Shown here: in pieces, positions 1 through 9,283 of the stretch
Layout of the letters: every line of letters begins with the position of its first letter
Numbering within the stretch: the stretch's first letter is position 1
Assembly (NCBI RefSeq): GCF_002197755.1
Contig: NZ_NHOT01000003.1
Coordinates: 434,001 to 498,000 of the forward strand
Direction: 5' to 3'
Source of the DNA: Pedobacter sp. AJM
GTDB lineage: Bacteria > Bacteroidota > Bacteroidia > Sphingobacteriales > Sphingobacteriaceae
DNA: 64,000 nt
Position numbers and translations under genes: made by a program
The notes under the pieces: model-generated
The model's database searches: none
What the model was told of the DNA's origin: nothing
The model's input: only the letters and a program-made list of their open reading frames with translations

Positions 1-2
1 AG

Positions 3-89
3 CAAATAATAATGAACCTGAAAGATAACGGATATATTAATAAGAGTAAATCTGTTATAACATCTATAAATGAGCTTAACGAAGCATAA
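3..89 (+). CDS. 3' end of an unidentified gene (partial)
   Basis: The frame is open from the window edge to a TAA at 87-89 and encodes about 28 residues ending in INELNEA. The stop lies 3 nt before the ATG of the acyl-CoA dehydrogenase, so the two are probably co-transcribed. The visible tail is hydrophilic and carries no motif I recognise. It could also be a chance open frame. Only the upstream sequence can tell. Confidence 0.35.
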   Translation, partial: QIIMNLKDNGYINKSKSVITSINELNEA

Positions 90-92
90 ATA

Positions 93-1592
93 ATGAATAA
101 TTTTAACCAGGAGTTTCCGGAATTTTTAAAAACATTTGAACAAAATCTAAAACATCTCTTTCAGGAAAAACATAATATTGATCAGCTAAGTCTGCAAAGA
201 GGCCTTCCTCCGGAATTGCTGACAGAAATCATGGATCATGTTCCTTTATCAGTAGCCGTTCCATCAGCATTTGGAGGCAGAGGATGTAAGGTTAAAGAAT
301 GTCTCGGCATCCTGTCTGCAGCTTCCTATGAATCACTATCACTTTCTTTAACTTTTGGAATCAATATCGCCTTATTTTTAGAACCTGTGGCCAAATATGG
401 GGATGATGAGATAAAAAAGGGAATATTCGATAAGTTTTTGAAAGCACAAAACATGGGTGGTTTAATGATCACTGAACCTAATTTTGGAAGTGATGCATTG
501 AATATGCGCACTACGAGTAAAGAAACTGAAAGCGGTTATAAAATTAAAGGGACAAAACATTGGCAGGGACTTACCGGAATGGCCAATTACTGGATTGTAG
601 CAGCCAGAAACGAAGGTGCCGACGGTTCATTAGCACGGGATATCGATTTTTTTGTATGTGAGGATGCTATTGCAGCACAACAGATTCATGTAGAAGAATA
701 TTATGATAATGCCGGTTTATATCTGATTCCTTATGGATTGAACCAACTGGACCTTACCGTACCTAAAAACCAAAGGCTTAAACCTGAAACGACAGGCATT
801 AAAATGATGCTGGATATTCTGCACCGAAGCAGAATGCAGTTTCCAGGAATGGGAATGGGCTTTATTAAACGCATGCTGGATGAAGCTTATCACCAATGTG
901 ATAACCGAAAGGTTGGTGTGGGTAATTTGCTTGGCATGGATAATGTGAAGTTTCAGATTTCCAGGTTGCAGGCAGCTTATACCATTTGTTCTGCCATGTG
1001 TGCTAAGAGTTCAGCCATTAGTGGTATAGAAAACAATTTAGCTACCGAAGGATTAGAAGCCAATACCATGAAAACTGTAGTAACCGATTTGATGCAGGAA
1101 AGTGCACAATTATTGGTGCAGTTATCCGGTGCAAAAGGTTATCGCACCAGCCACATCGGTGGAAGAGGAATTATGGATAGCCGCCCTTTCCAGATCTTTG
1201 AAGGTTCCAATGAAATGCTTTACGCACAAATTGGCGAAATGATTATCAAAGGCATGAAAAAGCAAAAACAGCCTCAGCTTTATCAGTACCTGAAAGAATT
1301 TCCACTAACAGTAAAATCTACTGATTATTTCAAAGCAGAACTTTCGTTCTCACCAGATGAACAACTGGCGCAAAGAAAACTGGTTGACCTCGGCAGAATC
1401 GTAGCCAGAATCATTTGTGTAGGCTATGTTATTGAGCTTGCAGAAAAAGGATTCAGAAAAGAACTGGTAGAGAATTGCATCATCATGCTGCAACAGGAAG
1501 TGGCGAGTTTAATCACTTCCCTCCGATTTAACAATAAGGTGGTAGAGGTTAGTGATTACCATATGGACAGTTTATGGCTTGATTTTGCATAA
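93..1592 (+). CDS. Acyl-CoA dehydrogenase family protein
   Basis: 499 aa, predicted cytoplasmic FAD enzyme of the acyl-CoA dehydrogenase superfamily, which introduces an alpha,beta double bond in acyl thioesters. Visible landmarks are the middle-domain motif ITEPNFGSDA (about residues 126-135) and the C-terminal FEGSNEML segment, which holds the usual catalytic-Glu region. It is about 100 residues longer than a typical short-chain enzyme (about 380 aa), with extra helical sequence at the C terminus. The start codon follows the previous stop by 3 nt, suggesting an operon with the truncated upstream gene. A hairpin terminator follows at 1644. The exact substrate cannot be read from the sequence. 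A role on a carrier-bound acyl chain is possible. Confidence 0.85.
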   Translation: MNNFNQEFPEFLKTFEQNLKHLFQEKHNIDQLSLQRGLPPELLTEIMDHVPLSVAVPSAFGGRGCKVKECLGILSAASYESLSLSLTFGINIALFLEPVAKYGDDEIKKGIFDKFLKAQNMGGLMITEPNFGSDALNMRTTSKETESGYKIKGTKHWQGLTGMANYWIVAARNEGADGSLARDIDFFVCEDAIAAQQIHVEEYYDNAGLYLIPYGLNQLDLTVPKNQRLKPETTGIKMMLDILHRSRMQFPGMGMGFIKRMLDEAYHQCDNRKVGVGNLLGMDNVKFQISRLQAAYTICSAMCAKSSAISGIENNLATEGLEANTMKTVVTDLMQESAQLLVQLSGAKGYRTSHIGGRGIMDSRPFQIFEGSNEMLYAQIGEMIIKGMKKQKQPQLYQYLKEFPLTVKSTDYFKAELSFSPDEQLAQRKLVDLGRIVARIICVGYVIELAEKGFRKELVENCIIMLQQEVASLITSLRFNNKVVEVSDYHMDSLWLDFA

Positions 1593-1643
1593 TCACATAT
1601 CAAAAACACAGCATAGGAATTGATTTTCCTGAATAGAAAATAC

Positions 1644-1675
1644 AAGTCGTAGCCTTCCACTACGACTTTTTGCTT
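1644..1675 (+). terminator. Rho-independent terminator after acyl-CoA dehydrogenase
   Basis: A 9-bp stem AAGTCGTAG/CTACGACTT with a 7-nt loop (1653-1659) is followed by a T-rich run. It lies about 50 nt after the stop codon and separates the gene from the PUL. Confidence 0.8.
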
Positions 1676-1897
1676 TTGGTGAGGGGTGATATGCCCCCTA
1701 TCCGCCTATAGCCCACTTTTCCCCTTGAAGCGAAAGGCCTAAAAAAACCATTTCTCGAAATTCTATGGCGATCGCAATTCCCCTCCTTTGGAGGTTTGCC
1801 TAAAGTGTGAGGTGGTTAATCCTATCCTCAAATTGGCATCATTAAACTTGAAAGCAAAGGCTTTGAAAAAATTCATTTGTTTATATTTCACCGTTAG

Positions 1898-1913
1898 CAG
1901 GATAGATCAGGAT
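1898..1913 (+). promoter_or_regulatory. Candidate PUL operator, direct repeat (site 1, susC)
   Basis: CAGGATAGATCAGGAT: two CAGGAT half-sites exactly 10 bp apart, on the same face of the helix. The site lies 365 nt before the susC ATG. Matching sites occur at 19114-19129, 22987-23002 and 29463-29478, each upstream of another PUL transcription unit and in the same orientation relative to a gene. Function as an operator is inferred. Confidence 0.5.
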
Positions 1914-2278
1914 GGGTTAACAAAATAAAAGTCATAACCTCGTAACTACAATTAACCAGATATATTCTAAACGCTAAAAAAACCAATGATAAGTGGTTAT
2001 GAAACAATTTTGTATTGAAATCAATTCAAAATGAGTTGCCTGATCTCAAAAAAAGAAAAACAACCAGACCAAGACTATTTCCTGCCTTAAAAATCAGTAT
2101 CGGAAATCTTTTATCACAATTAATTTACAAAGAAAAATTGATCAGGGATAGCCATGATTCTTAATGGTTTTATGGCTGAAATAATTTTCACTACATGATT
2201 CAGGCAGGCTTAAACTTAGCCTAGCCAGAAAAAAAAATACCATACTAACTAAATATATCTAACCAATAATTAAAAATT

Positions 2279-5200
2279 ATGTATTTCACTTTACATTCAA
2301 AGCCACATTACCGGCAAAATATGTCTGGAAGTAAAAAATTCCTGATTATGGGAATCTCTGCCCTTTCGCTGATGATAACGGGCAATTCGGCGCAGGCAGC
2401 CATCACCTATAAAACGGAATCGCTCACCATTAAAAAAGGGAAGAATTTCGATGATCCAGTAAAAGGAAAAATCACTGATGATAAGGGTGCCACGCTGGTA
2501 GGCGTAATCGTTAAGCTCAAAAATACCACTTTAGTTACCACAACCGATGCAAATGGTGCATTCTCCATTACCATCCCTTCAGGCACTTCCAACCCTGTTC
2601 TGGTGATATCATATGTGGGATATACCACTCAGGAAGTTCCGGTAAACGGCCAGGCAAATATGACCATTCAGATTAAAAGTGCTATTAATGACCTGGAAGA
2701 AATTGTAGTGGTAGGTTACAACACGGTGAAGAAAAGTGATTTAACCGGAGCGGTGGTAAGTGTTGGCGCAGAAGAAATCAGATCCAGACCGGTAACCAAC
2801 GCTTTGCAAGCCATTCAAGGTAAGGCTGCAGGTGTTGATATTACTTCGAATGAGCGTCCGGGGCAATTGGGAAGCATCCTGATTCGTGGTGTGAGATCAC
2901 TAACGGCCAGCAATTCTCCTTTATATGTGGTGGATGGAATTCCTTTACAAGCAGGTGGCATAGATGCAATTAATCCGAATGATATTGAAACGATTGATAT
3001 CCTGAAGGATGCATCAGCAACAGCAATTTATGGATCGCGTGGTGCCAACGGTGTAGTTTTAGTGACGACCAAAAAAGGTAAAGCCGGAAGGTTAACATTG
3101 GATTATGTAGGTACCGCAACCATCGAAACCCTGAATGACCGAATGGACATGATGAATTCTGGTGAGTACATTGAATTTCGCCGCGATGCTTATCGCCGCA
3201 CGGCATATTTAAACTCCATAAACGGCACCAATATACAACCCATTTATGCCTATCCGGTGATTGCAACCCAGGCTGCCGATAGAGAGATTTTCAAACAAGA
3301 TCCCAATATGCTGACCAATCTGGATAAAGGCTGGGTAAATGGCGTGTTTGATGGCAGTTTAGTGCCCACAACCGATTGGGGCGATCTGGTAACCCGAACT
3401 GGCGTTACACAAGATCATGTATTGAGTGTAAGTGGTGGCACAGATAAAATTAAAGCTTATGGATCTTTTGGTTACTTAAATCAAACTGGTACGCAACTGG
3501 GGCAGGATTTTGAAAGATACAGCGGCAAACTAAGTGTCGAAATAAACCCGATAAAGTGGTTTAGAATGGGTGCAAATCTTACTGCAACCTATGGTTTACA
3601 AAACTATGGCTTCCAGGCCGCCAGTGCATCAGGGGCAGGAAATATTTATGCCGCCGCACGCGGCATGCTTCCATTAACTATTCCATTTGATGCCAATGGC
3701 AACAGAATTAATTTGCCTGGCGGAGACATTAACATCCAGAATCCAGTTTTAGAAGCCGATTACAACATCAACCTTCGTAAAACTTTAAGAACGCTGGGCT
3801 CTGTTTTTGCTGAGGTTAATTTATTGAAGGGCTTAAAATACCGCATCAATTTTGGTCCTGATTTTTCGAATTTTTACAATGGCAGGTTTCAGGACGCCAA
3901 GTCGGTTAATCGTGATGCTGGTGTACCGGGATCCATCAACAACTATGCGCAGCTAAATCAGAGCAATCGGTTTGCCTACACCTTGGATCACTTGTTATAT
4001 TATGATAAAACCATTAATAAGCACAATTTCGGCGTAACCTTATTACAAAGTTCCTCCTCCTTCCGTGAAGAATCTTCCTCTTTAACCGGAAGCAAGATCT
4101 CCTTACCCAATTCACTTTGGTATGGTTTAAATACCGGAAACATTACAGGCTTAGATGCCTTTGACACCAACTTAAGAAAATCAACTCTGGTTTCATACAT
4201 GGCCAGAGCCAACTACAGTTTCAACAGCAAATACCTGTTAACGGCATCAGCACGCTGGGATGGCGCATCGCAACTCGCGGCAGGAAACAAATGGGATTTC
4301 TTCCCTTCAGCGGCATTGGCCTGGAGACTGGAGCAGGAAGATTTCATGAAAAATATTAAATGGGTAGATCAATTAAAACTGAGATTGGGCGTAGGTAGCA
4401 CCGGCAACTCATCAGTAGATATTGGCAGCACCCTCGGATTGTTACAACCCTTAACTTATACTTATGGCAGTTCAGCCCAAACCGGCTACGTTTCATCAGA
4501 TGCCTCATTGGCCAACCCGATTCCATTACCAAATAAATTGTTAAGCTGGGAAAAAACCTTACAATACAATTTAGGTTTGGATTTTGATATCTTAAAAGGA
4601 AGAATCAGCGGATCATTGGATATTTATAAATCTAAAACCACAGACCTTATCCTACTCAAAAAAATCGCCTCTGTTAATGGTTATACTACTTCTTACGATA
4701 ATATTGGTTCAACCAAAAACAAAGGTCTTGATTTGACCTTAAATACCGTGAATATCAAAACCAAAGATTTCACCTGGGAATCTACACTGAATTTCTCTAC
4801 CAGTAAAGATGAAATTGTTAAGTTAGACAATGGCGATATGGTTATTGATCGTTTCTTTATCGGGCAAAGAAATGGCGTGGCCTATGATTTTGTGAAAGAA
4901 GGCATCTGGCAGAATACGCCGGAAGATTTGGCCGAAATTGCGAAATATAAACAAAATGGAGTTACGTTTAGTCCCGGAAGCATTAAGGTTAAAGATTTAA
5001 ATGGCGATTATAAAATAGATGCCAACAATGACCGTCAGATTTTGGGCCATTACAATCCAAGCTGGACGGGTGGTTTAACCAATACCTTTGGCTACAAGCA
5101 ATTTGACCTATCCATTTTTATTGTTGCACGTTATAATTTCCTGATTCAAACCGGAGCAGAAGCACTTCAGGGCCGTTTCGCACAAAGGGTTGTAGATTAC

Positions 5201-5500
5201 TGGACGCCAACTAACCCCACAAATGCTTATCCGGCACCCAATTATGCCAGTGCCAGCGGAGATCAATATGTAAGTGCCTTAAACTATCAGGATGCTTCCT
5301 TTATTAAAATCAGGAATATCTCGCTGGGTTATAACTTTGCATCAGAGATGGCTAAAAAATTAACCTTATCCCGGTTAAGGATTTATGCACAGGCCATTAA
5401 TCCGGGTTTAATTTATTCAAAAGTGAAATGGATTGATCCGGATTTAGGGGGTTCTACTTTTAACAGAGGATTTGTTTTCGGCATTAATGCTAGCTTCTAA
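2279..5500 (+). CDS. SusC/RagA-family TonB-dependent outer membrane transporter
   Basis: 1073 aa. It is the outer-membrane channel that imports oligosaccharides delivered by its SusD partner, driven by TonB. Order of parts: signal peptide (a second Met at about residue 15 begins a better signal sequence ending near GNSAQA), a carboxypeptidase-regulatory-like beta-sandwich (about 57-135, GKITDDKGATLVGV), then the plug domain opening with EEIVVVGYN (about 140-148), then a long C-terminal beta-barrel ending in the aromatic INASF. The length is normal for SusC proteins. It is followed after 10 nt by susD. The neighbouring pectinases imply that its cargo is rhamnogalacturonan-I fragments. It is the first gene of the locus and carries a candidate operator 365 nt upstream. 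Confidence 0.95.
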   Translation: MYFTLHSKPHYRQNMSGSKKFLIMGISALSLMITGNSAQAAITYKTESLTIKKGKNFDDPVKGKITDDKGATLVGVIVKLKNTTLVTTTDANGAFSITIPSGTSNPVLVISYVGYTTQEVPVNGQANMTIQIKSAINDLEEIVVVGYNTVKKSDLTGAVVSVGAEEIRSRPVTNALQAIQGKAAGVDITSNERPGQLGSILIRGVRSLTASNSPLYVVDGIPLQAGGIDAINPNDIETIDILKDASATAIYGSRGANGVVLVTTKKGKAGRLTLDYVGTATIETLNDRMDMMNSGEYIEFRRDAYRRTAYLNSINGTNIQPIYAYPVIATQAADREIFKQDPNMLTNLDKGWVNGVFDGSLVPTTDWGDLVTRTGVTQDHVLSVSGGTDKIKAYGSFGYLNQTGTQLGQDFERYSGKLSVEINPIKWFRMGANLTATYGLQNYGFQAASASGAGNIYAAARGMLPLTIPFDANGNRINLPGGDINIQNPVLEADYNINLRKTLRTLGSVFAEVNLLKGLKYRINFGPDFSNFYNGRFQDAKSVNRDAGVPGSINNYAQLNQSNRFAYTLDHLLYYDKTINKHNFGVTLLQSSSSFREESSSLTGSKISLPNSLWYGLNTGNITGLDAFDTNLRKSTLVSYMARANYSFNSKYLLTASARWDGASQLAAGNKWDFFPSAALAWRLEQEDFMKNIKWVDQLKLRLGVGSTGNSSVDIGSTLGLLQPLTYTYGSSAQTGYVSSDASLANPIPLPNKLLSWEKTLQYNLGLDFDILKGRISGSLDIYKSKTTDLILLKKIASVNGYTTSYDNIGSTKNKGLDLTLNTVNIKTKDFTWESTLNFSTSKDEIVKLDNGDMVIDRFFIGQRNGVAYDFVKEGIWQNTPEDLAEIAKYKQNGVTFSPGSIKVKDLNGDYKIDANNDRQILGHYNPSWTGGLTNTFGYKQFDLSIFIVARYNFLIQTGAEALQGRFAQRVVDYWTPTNPTNAYPAPNYASASGDQYVSALNYQDASFIKIRNISLGYNFASEMAKKLTLSRLRIYAQAINPGLIYSKVKWIDPDLGGSTFNRGFVFGINASF

Positions 5501-5510
5501 CCAAAATAAC

Positions 5511-7511
5511 ATGAAAAAGATTATCAATATATTATCAGGAATGGCCCTGTTAAGCGGGTTAATGATTTTACCAACCTCCTGCAAAAAAAGCTTTTTAGAT
5601 GAAGAGGTCATCAATTCACACAATACCTCCGATTTTCAAACCGCATTAGGCCTTGATGGCTTAGTGATCGGGATGTACCAGAGTTTAAAGTTTCATTTCA
5701 ACTATACCTGGGCTTACACCACCACCAATTATGGTGTAGATGAATTTACGGTTGGCGGAGACCGCACAGAACAAATGTTTAACTCTTACGATGGAAATTT
5801 CAACTCCCTTTCCGGCGATGTGGCAGCCGTTTGGGATAATATGTATGGCAGCATCAACTCGGCTAATATTGTTATTAAAAATGTGCCGGTTTACTACGAC
5901 GGTGCCAATAAAAATACCCGTTTGGGTGAAGGCTATTTTATGCGTGCCTTTGATTATTTCAAACTTGTTAAACAGTTTGGTGCAGTGCCCTTAAAACTTG
6001 AACCTTCTGAAGTTATTCAGGAAGAATTTACTAGAAGCCCGGCAAAAGATGTTTATGCCCAGATTATACTGGATTTTACAAAAGCCTATGATCTGTTGCC
6101 TGCCACCGTTACGGAAACCGGCAGAATTTCAAAAGGGGCAGCCGCACATTTTTTAGCAAAAGCATACCTTTTCCGTGCCAGTGAAATTAACAATGCCTGG
6201 AACAGCGACACCAAAACAGCCGATTTACAAAATGCCATTAAATATGCCGACCTGGTGATCAACAGTGGTAGTTATACACTTGCCACGAATTTCAGTGATT
6301 TATGGAACTTCACTACGGTGGATGGAGCCAATGAAACCAACAGGGAAGTGATTTTGGCTGCGCAATTTTCCAATAACATTACCACGCAGGGCCGTTATGG
6401 CAATCAGATCCATTTATATTATCCGTCCGTGTATCAAACACTTCCGGGCATGGTACGTGACCTTGCTGGTGGACGTGAATTTCAGCGATTAAAATCTACA
6501 GATTATGCTTTGGATGTTTTTGACCGGGTAAATGATTCCAGATTCTGGAAAAGCTTTAAAACAAGATATGTATCCAATAATCCGGCGAGTGCACCAAAAT
6601 GGACCGCTGCAACAGCACCTACGCCTGCCCAGGTGGGCCAGGCTAAATTTGCCGGAGGAGAAGAAGCTGTTTTGTATATTGTGAATGATGCTGGTGATAC
6701 ACGATACACTCCACTTGTTGCCAATGCCAATAACCCGCTTCCAACTGACATTGGTCGACGCAAACCAAGTATGTTTGTGCGGTATTTTGCGGGCCAGCCA
6801 CAGAGCTATTTAAATGCACATGGCAACTACGGTGTGAGCCAGTTTGTAGCTTTATCTAAATTTATGGATGGATCCAGGAATCTGGTGGCTTCTCAATTTG
6901 GACAGCGGGATGGTATTCTGGCCCGTTTAGCCGAAACCTATCTCATTGCAGCGGAAGCTTACGGACGGTTGGGCCAGTATGCACAAGCCCTTCCTTATTT
7001 AAATAAAGTAAGAGACCGCGCTGCTTATAAAGATGGTGAAAACCGGGAGAGTTATGTTGACGGAGGCATTTCATATAAAACAAATCCGGCTACAAATGCT
7101 ACAGCCCTTTCATCCTATTCAGATAAAAACACCTATTTTGAATCGAATAACATTCCGGTTACCTCTGCCAGTACCTTAACTTCCATGCACTTAAACAGTG
7201 ATGGAGATATCTTTAATTCTAACAGAGATTTTTTTGATAAAATCGGGGCAATTGCTCAGAGCGATAAATTTATTGCCTTCGTATTAAATGAACGATCGAG
7301 AGAATTAATGGGTGAGCTTCAGCGATGGGAAGATCTGGCCCGTACCAAAACATTGGTGGCCCGAACAGCTGCATTTAACAGTGAAGCGAAACCGATTGAA
7401 GGTAAACATTATTTAAGGCCGGTTCCGCAGTCGTTTCTGGATGTGATTAAAAACAACGGAAGTGCACTAAGCCCTGCGGAAAAGCAGGCCATGCAAAATC
7501 CGGGCTGGTAA
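5511..7511 (+). CDS. SusD/RagB-family glycan-binding lipoprotein
   Basis: 666 aa from the ATG at 5511. This start was chosen over an in-frame ATG at 5472 because the latter overlaps susC and lacks a signal sequence. From 5511 the protein opens with a lipoprotein signal whose lipobox ends LPTSC, Cys24 being the lipidated residue, which places it on the cell surface. The body has the mixed helical SusD fold, including a C-terminal domain with ERSRELMGELQRWEDLAR (about residues 595-612), a typical SusD family signature. It binds glycans over the SusC channel. The spacing to susC is 10 nt, so they are translated as a pair. Confidence 0.95.
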   Translation: MKKIINILSGMALLSGLMILPTSCKKSFLDEEVINSHNTSDFQTALGLDGLVIGMYQSLKFHFNYTWAYTTTNYGVDEFTVGGDRTEQMFNSYDGNFNSLSGDVAAVWDNMYGSINSANIVIKNVPVYYDGANKNTRLGEGYFMRAFDYFKLVKQFGAVPLKLEPSEVIQEEFTRSPAKDVYAQIILDFTKAYDLLPATVTETGRISKGAAAHFLAKAYLFRASEINNAWNSDTKTADLQNAIKYADLVINSGSYTLATNFSDLWNFTTVDGANETNREVILAAQFSNNITTQGRYGNQIHLYYPSVYQTLPGMVRDLAGGREFQRLKSTDYALDVFDRVNDSRFWKSFKTRYVSNNPASAPKWTAATAPTPAQVGQAKFAGGEEAVLYIVNDAGDTRYTPLVANANNPLPTDIGRRKPSMFVRYFAGQPQSYLNAHGNYGVSQFVALSKFMDGSRNLVASQFGQRDGILARLAETYLIAAEAYGRLGQYAQALPYLNKVRDRAAYKDGENRESYVDGGISYKTNPATNATALSSYSDKNTYFESNNIPVTSASTLTSMHLNSDGDIFNSNRDFFDKIGAIAQSDKFIAFVLNERSRELMGELQRWEDLARTKTLVARTAAFNSEAKPIEGKHYLRPVPQSFLDVIKNNGSALSPAEKQAMQNPGW

Positions 7512-8012
7512 TTCAAATACACTTTGTTTAGTTGATAGGGAGTATTATTGATTTGAAATGCGGGTTAATACTCAGACTTCATCTACTGGTTGGTGTCTCA
7601 CCAACCAGTTTGAATGTATTAATCATTTTTTTTCGGTTGGTGAGACATCAACCGATAGCATTCTTGATACGCTCTGACTATTTTTCATCTACTGGTTGGT
7701 GTCTCGCCAACCAGTTTAAATGTATTAATCATTTTTTTTCGGTTAGTGAGACATCAACCGATAGCATTCTTGATACGCTCTGACTATTTTTCATCTACTG
7801 GTTGGTGTCTCACCAACCAGTTTAAATGTATTAATCAATTTTTTCGGTTAGTGAGACACCAAACGATAGCATTCTTGATACGCCATGACTATTTTTCATC
7901 TACTGGTTGGTGTCTCACCAACCAGTTTGAATGTGTTAATCATTTTTTTTCGGTTGGTGAGACATCAACCGATAGCATTCTTGATACGCTCTGACTATTA
8001 GATACTTCGCAT
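7512..8012. other. Intergenic region between convergent susD and GH28
   Basis: 501 nt without a credible gene. Most of it is the 106-bp tandem repeat described separately. Open frames across it follow the repeat period and are rejected as genes. Confidence 0.8.
7579..7999. repeat. Four 106-bp tandem units, each a pair of opposed hairpins
   Basis: Units begin at 7579, 7685, 7791 and 7896 (periods 106, 106, 105). Each unit holds a perfect 11-bp hairpin with core GGTTGGTG TCT CACCAACC (7585-7609 in unit 1). About 25 nt later comes a second hairpin, CGGTTGGTG AGA CATCAACCG (7634-7654), which is the first one in the opposite orientation. Loop triplets TCT and AGA are kept in all units. This layout matches bacterial interspersed mosaic elements built from paired REP sequences. 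It lies between two convergent genes, so it may also end transcription from both sides. Confidence 0.9.
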
Positions 8013-9263
8013 TTAATGAACTATCGCTTTTCCATTCACCATCACATTTTCAAATTGCACGTCTTCATACTTATTCTTAAGCACCGGATTTGAAGTGGTG
8101 ACCTCAACATTTATGAAGCTAAAATCCGATACCTGATCCAGTGGATTACCCTGCATTACTCCAAACTTTGTGCTCTTCACTTTGATATTGGAGACTTTAA
8201 TGTTTTTAATAATGCCAAAGGGTTTTGCTTCAGTTGCTCCTAAATCAAAAAACTGACTCCAGGAGTTTAAATCAATCACTGAACCACAAGTTCCTGTGAT
8301 GTGATCGATAGTGATATTTTCAAATACCTGGAAGGTATCTCCACGCATTTTAAATTTTAAGATGGGACAATTATTTTCCACCACACAATTTTTCATTGTA
8401 ATGTTTTTGGCATGGATGCACTCGCTCCCAATGGTCAGCGTGGCATGTGAAGGACCAAACCTGCAGTTTTCAATCAGCACATCCTCTACTATTCCATTTT
8501 GTGGCAACTGATGTGCCGTAGGACCTTTTCCACCCTTAATCACAATGGCATCATCATTTACGGAGATGTAGCAATTCCTGATTGTAACACGCTTACAAAC
8601 ATCGAGATCTATACCATCAGAACTGGGTGCAGGAACGGGTTTAAAAGGCGATTGAATGTTGGTATCTTCCACCAATACGTCATTGCACTGGTACAGATGG
8701 GTTGTCCAGAAACCCGAATTGCGCAACTGTACCTGTTGAATTTTAACATGATCGCTCTTCCAGATAAAGATTAACCTTGGTCGGCTGACTTCGAGATTAT
8801 TTGACGTTTTACCCAATTTTTTCATTTCCTCCCGATGTGCCCAAAAGGTTTTCCAAAACTTCAATCCATTGCCATTGATGGTACCGGGCCCTTTTATGCT
8901 AAATCCATCTACACCATAGGCATTGATCAGGGCTGCATAATAATCCAAACTCTGCCCTTCCATTCGGGAAGGAATAAATGGATAATCCTTTATCTCATCC
9001 GAACCTTTTAACACCGCCCCTTCCTGCAACACTAAACTGGTTTTTTGCTTAAAAAACAATGCCCCGGTTAAATAAGTTCCTTTGGGGATAACAATCACCC
9101 CACCACCTTTTGCAAAGGCTTTATCAATTACTTTTTGAATCGCCCGGGTTTGAATGACCGTACTATCTGACCTTACACCGTAATGCAAAATATTATATTG
9201 CTGCGCCTTTACCGGACGTAAAAAAGCAGTAAGCAAGGCAAGTATGTATAAAGATTTCATCAT
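8013..9263 (-). CDS. Glycoside hydrolase family 28 (polygalacturonase/rhamnogalacturonan hydrolase type)
   Basis: 416 aa with a signal peptide ending near VKAQ (about residue 20), so periplasmic or secreted. The body is a right-handed parallel beta-helix. GH28 active-site segments are visible: SDGIDLD (about 215-221), NDDAI (236-240), and SHATLTIGSE (272-281) with the family His at 273. Family members usually read G-H-G there, whereas here it is S-H-A. The last motif, normally R-I-K, appears as KMR. It hydrolyses alpha-linked galacturonic acid backbones. It is the last gene of a minus-strand run that starts with GH2. The initiator may be either of two adjacent Met codons. Confidence 0.88.
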   Translation of the reverse strand: MMKSLYILALLTAFLRPVKAQQYNILHYGVRSDSTVIQTRAIQKVIDKAFAKGGGVIVIPKGTYLTGALFFKQKTSLVLQEGAVLKGSDEIKDYPFIPSRMEGQSLDYYAALINAYGVDGFSIKGPGTINGNGLKFWKTFWAHREEMKKLGKTSNNLEVSRPRLIFIWKSDHVKIQQVQLRNSGFWTTHLYQCNDVLVEDTNIQSPFKPVPAPSSDGIDLDVCKRVTIRNCYISVNDDAIVIKGGKGPTAHQLPQNGIVEDVLIENCRFGPSHATLTIGSECIHAKNITMKNCVVENNCPILKFKMRGDTFQVFENITIDHITGTCGSVIDLNSWSQFFDLGATEAKPFGIIKNIKVSNIKVKSTKFGVMQGNPLDQVSDFSFINVEVTTSNPVLKNKYEDVQFENVMVNGKAIVH

Positions 9264-9283
9264 ATTTAAAAAATAACCTTAAC

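Larger units (their letters stand above)
1593..2278. other. Intergenic region upstream of susC
   Basis: 686 nt without a gene. It holds the terminator of the acyl-CoA dehydrogenase (1644-1675) and a direct repeat, CAGGAT-N4-CAGGAT, at 1898-1913, which is shared with other transcription units of the PUL. I saw no convincing TTTG-N19-TAnnTTTG promoter. The long leader upstream of susC could contain further control elements. Confidence 0.7.

Noticed and set aside
2970..3266. 98-codon reverse-strand frame within susC
   Set aside because: It lies wholly within a well-supported barrel gene and has no family or signal.
5472..5510. Upstream ATG for the SusD gene
   Set aside because: It overlaps susC and precedes the lipoprotein signal, which begins at 5511.
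7532..7994. Two overlapping open frames of about 83 codons in the repeat array
   Set aside because: Their residues repeat with the 106-bp DNA unit, have no start context and no family, so they follow from repeat sequence rather than coding.
7579..7999. Possible CRISPR array
   Set aside because: Units are contiguous 106-bp copies without unique spacers, and no cas genes are nearby.
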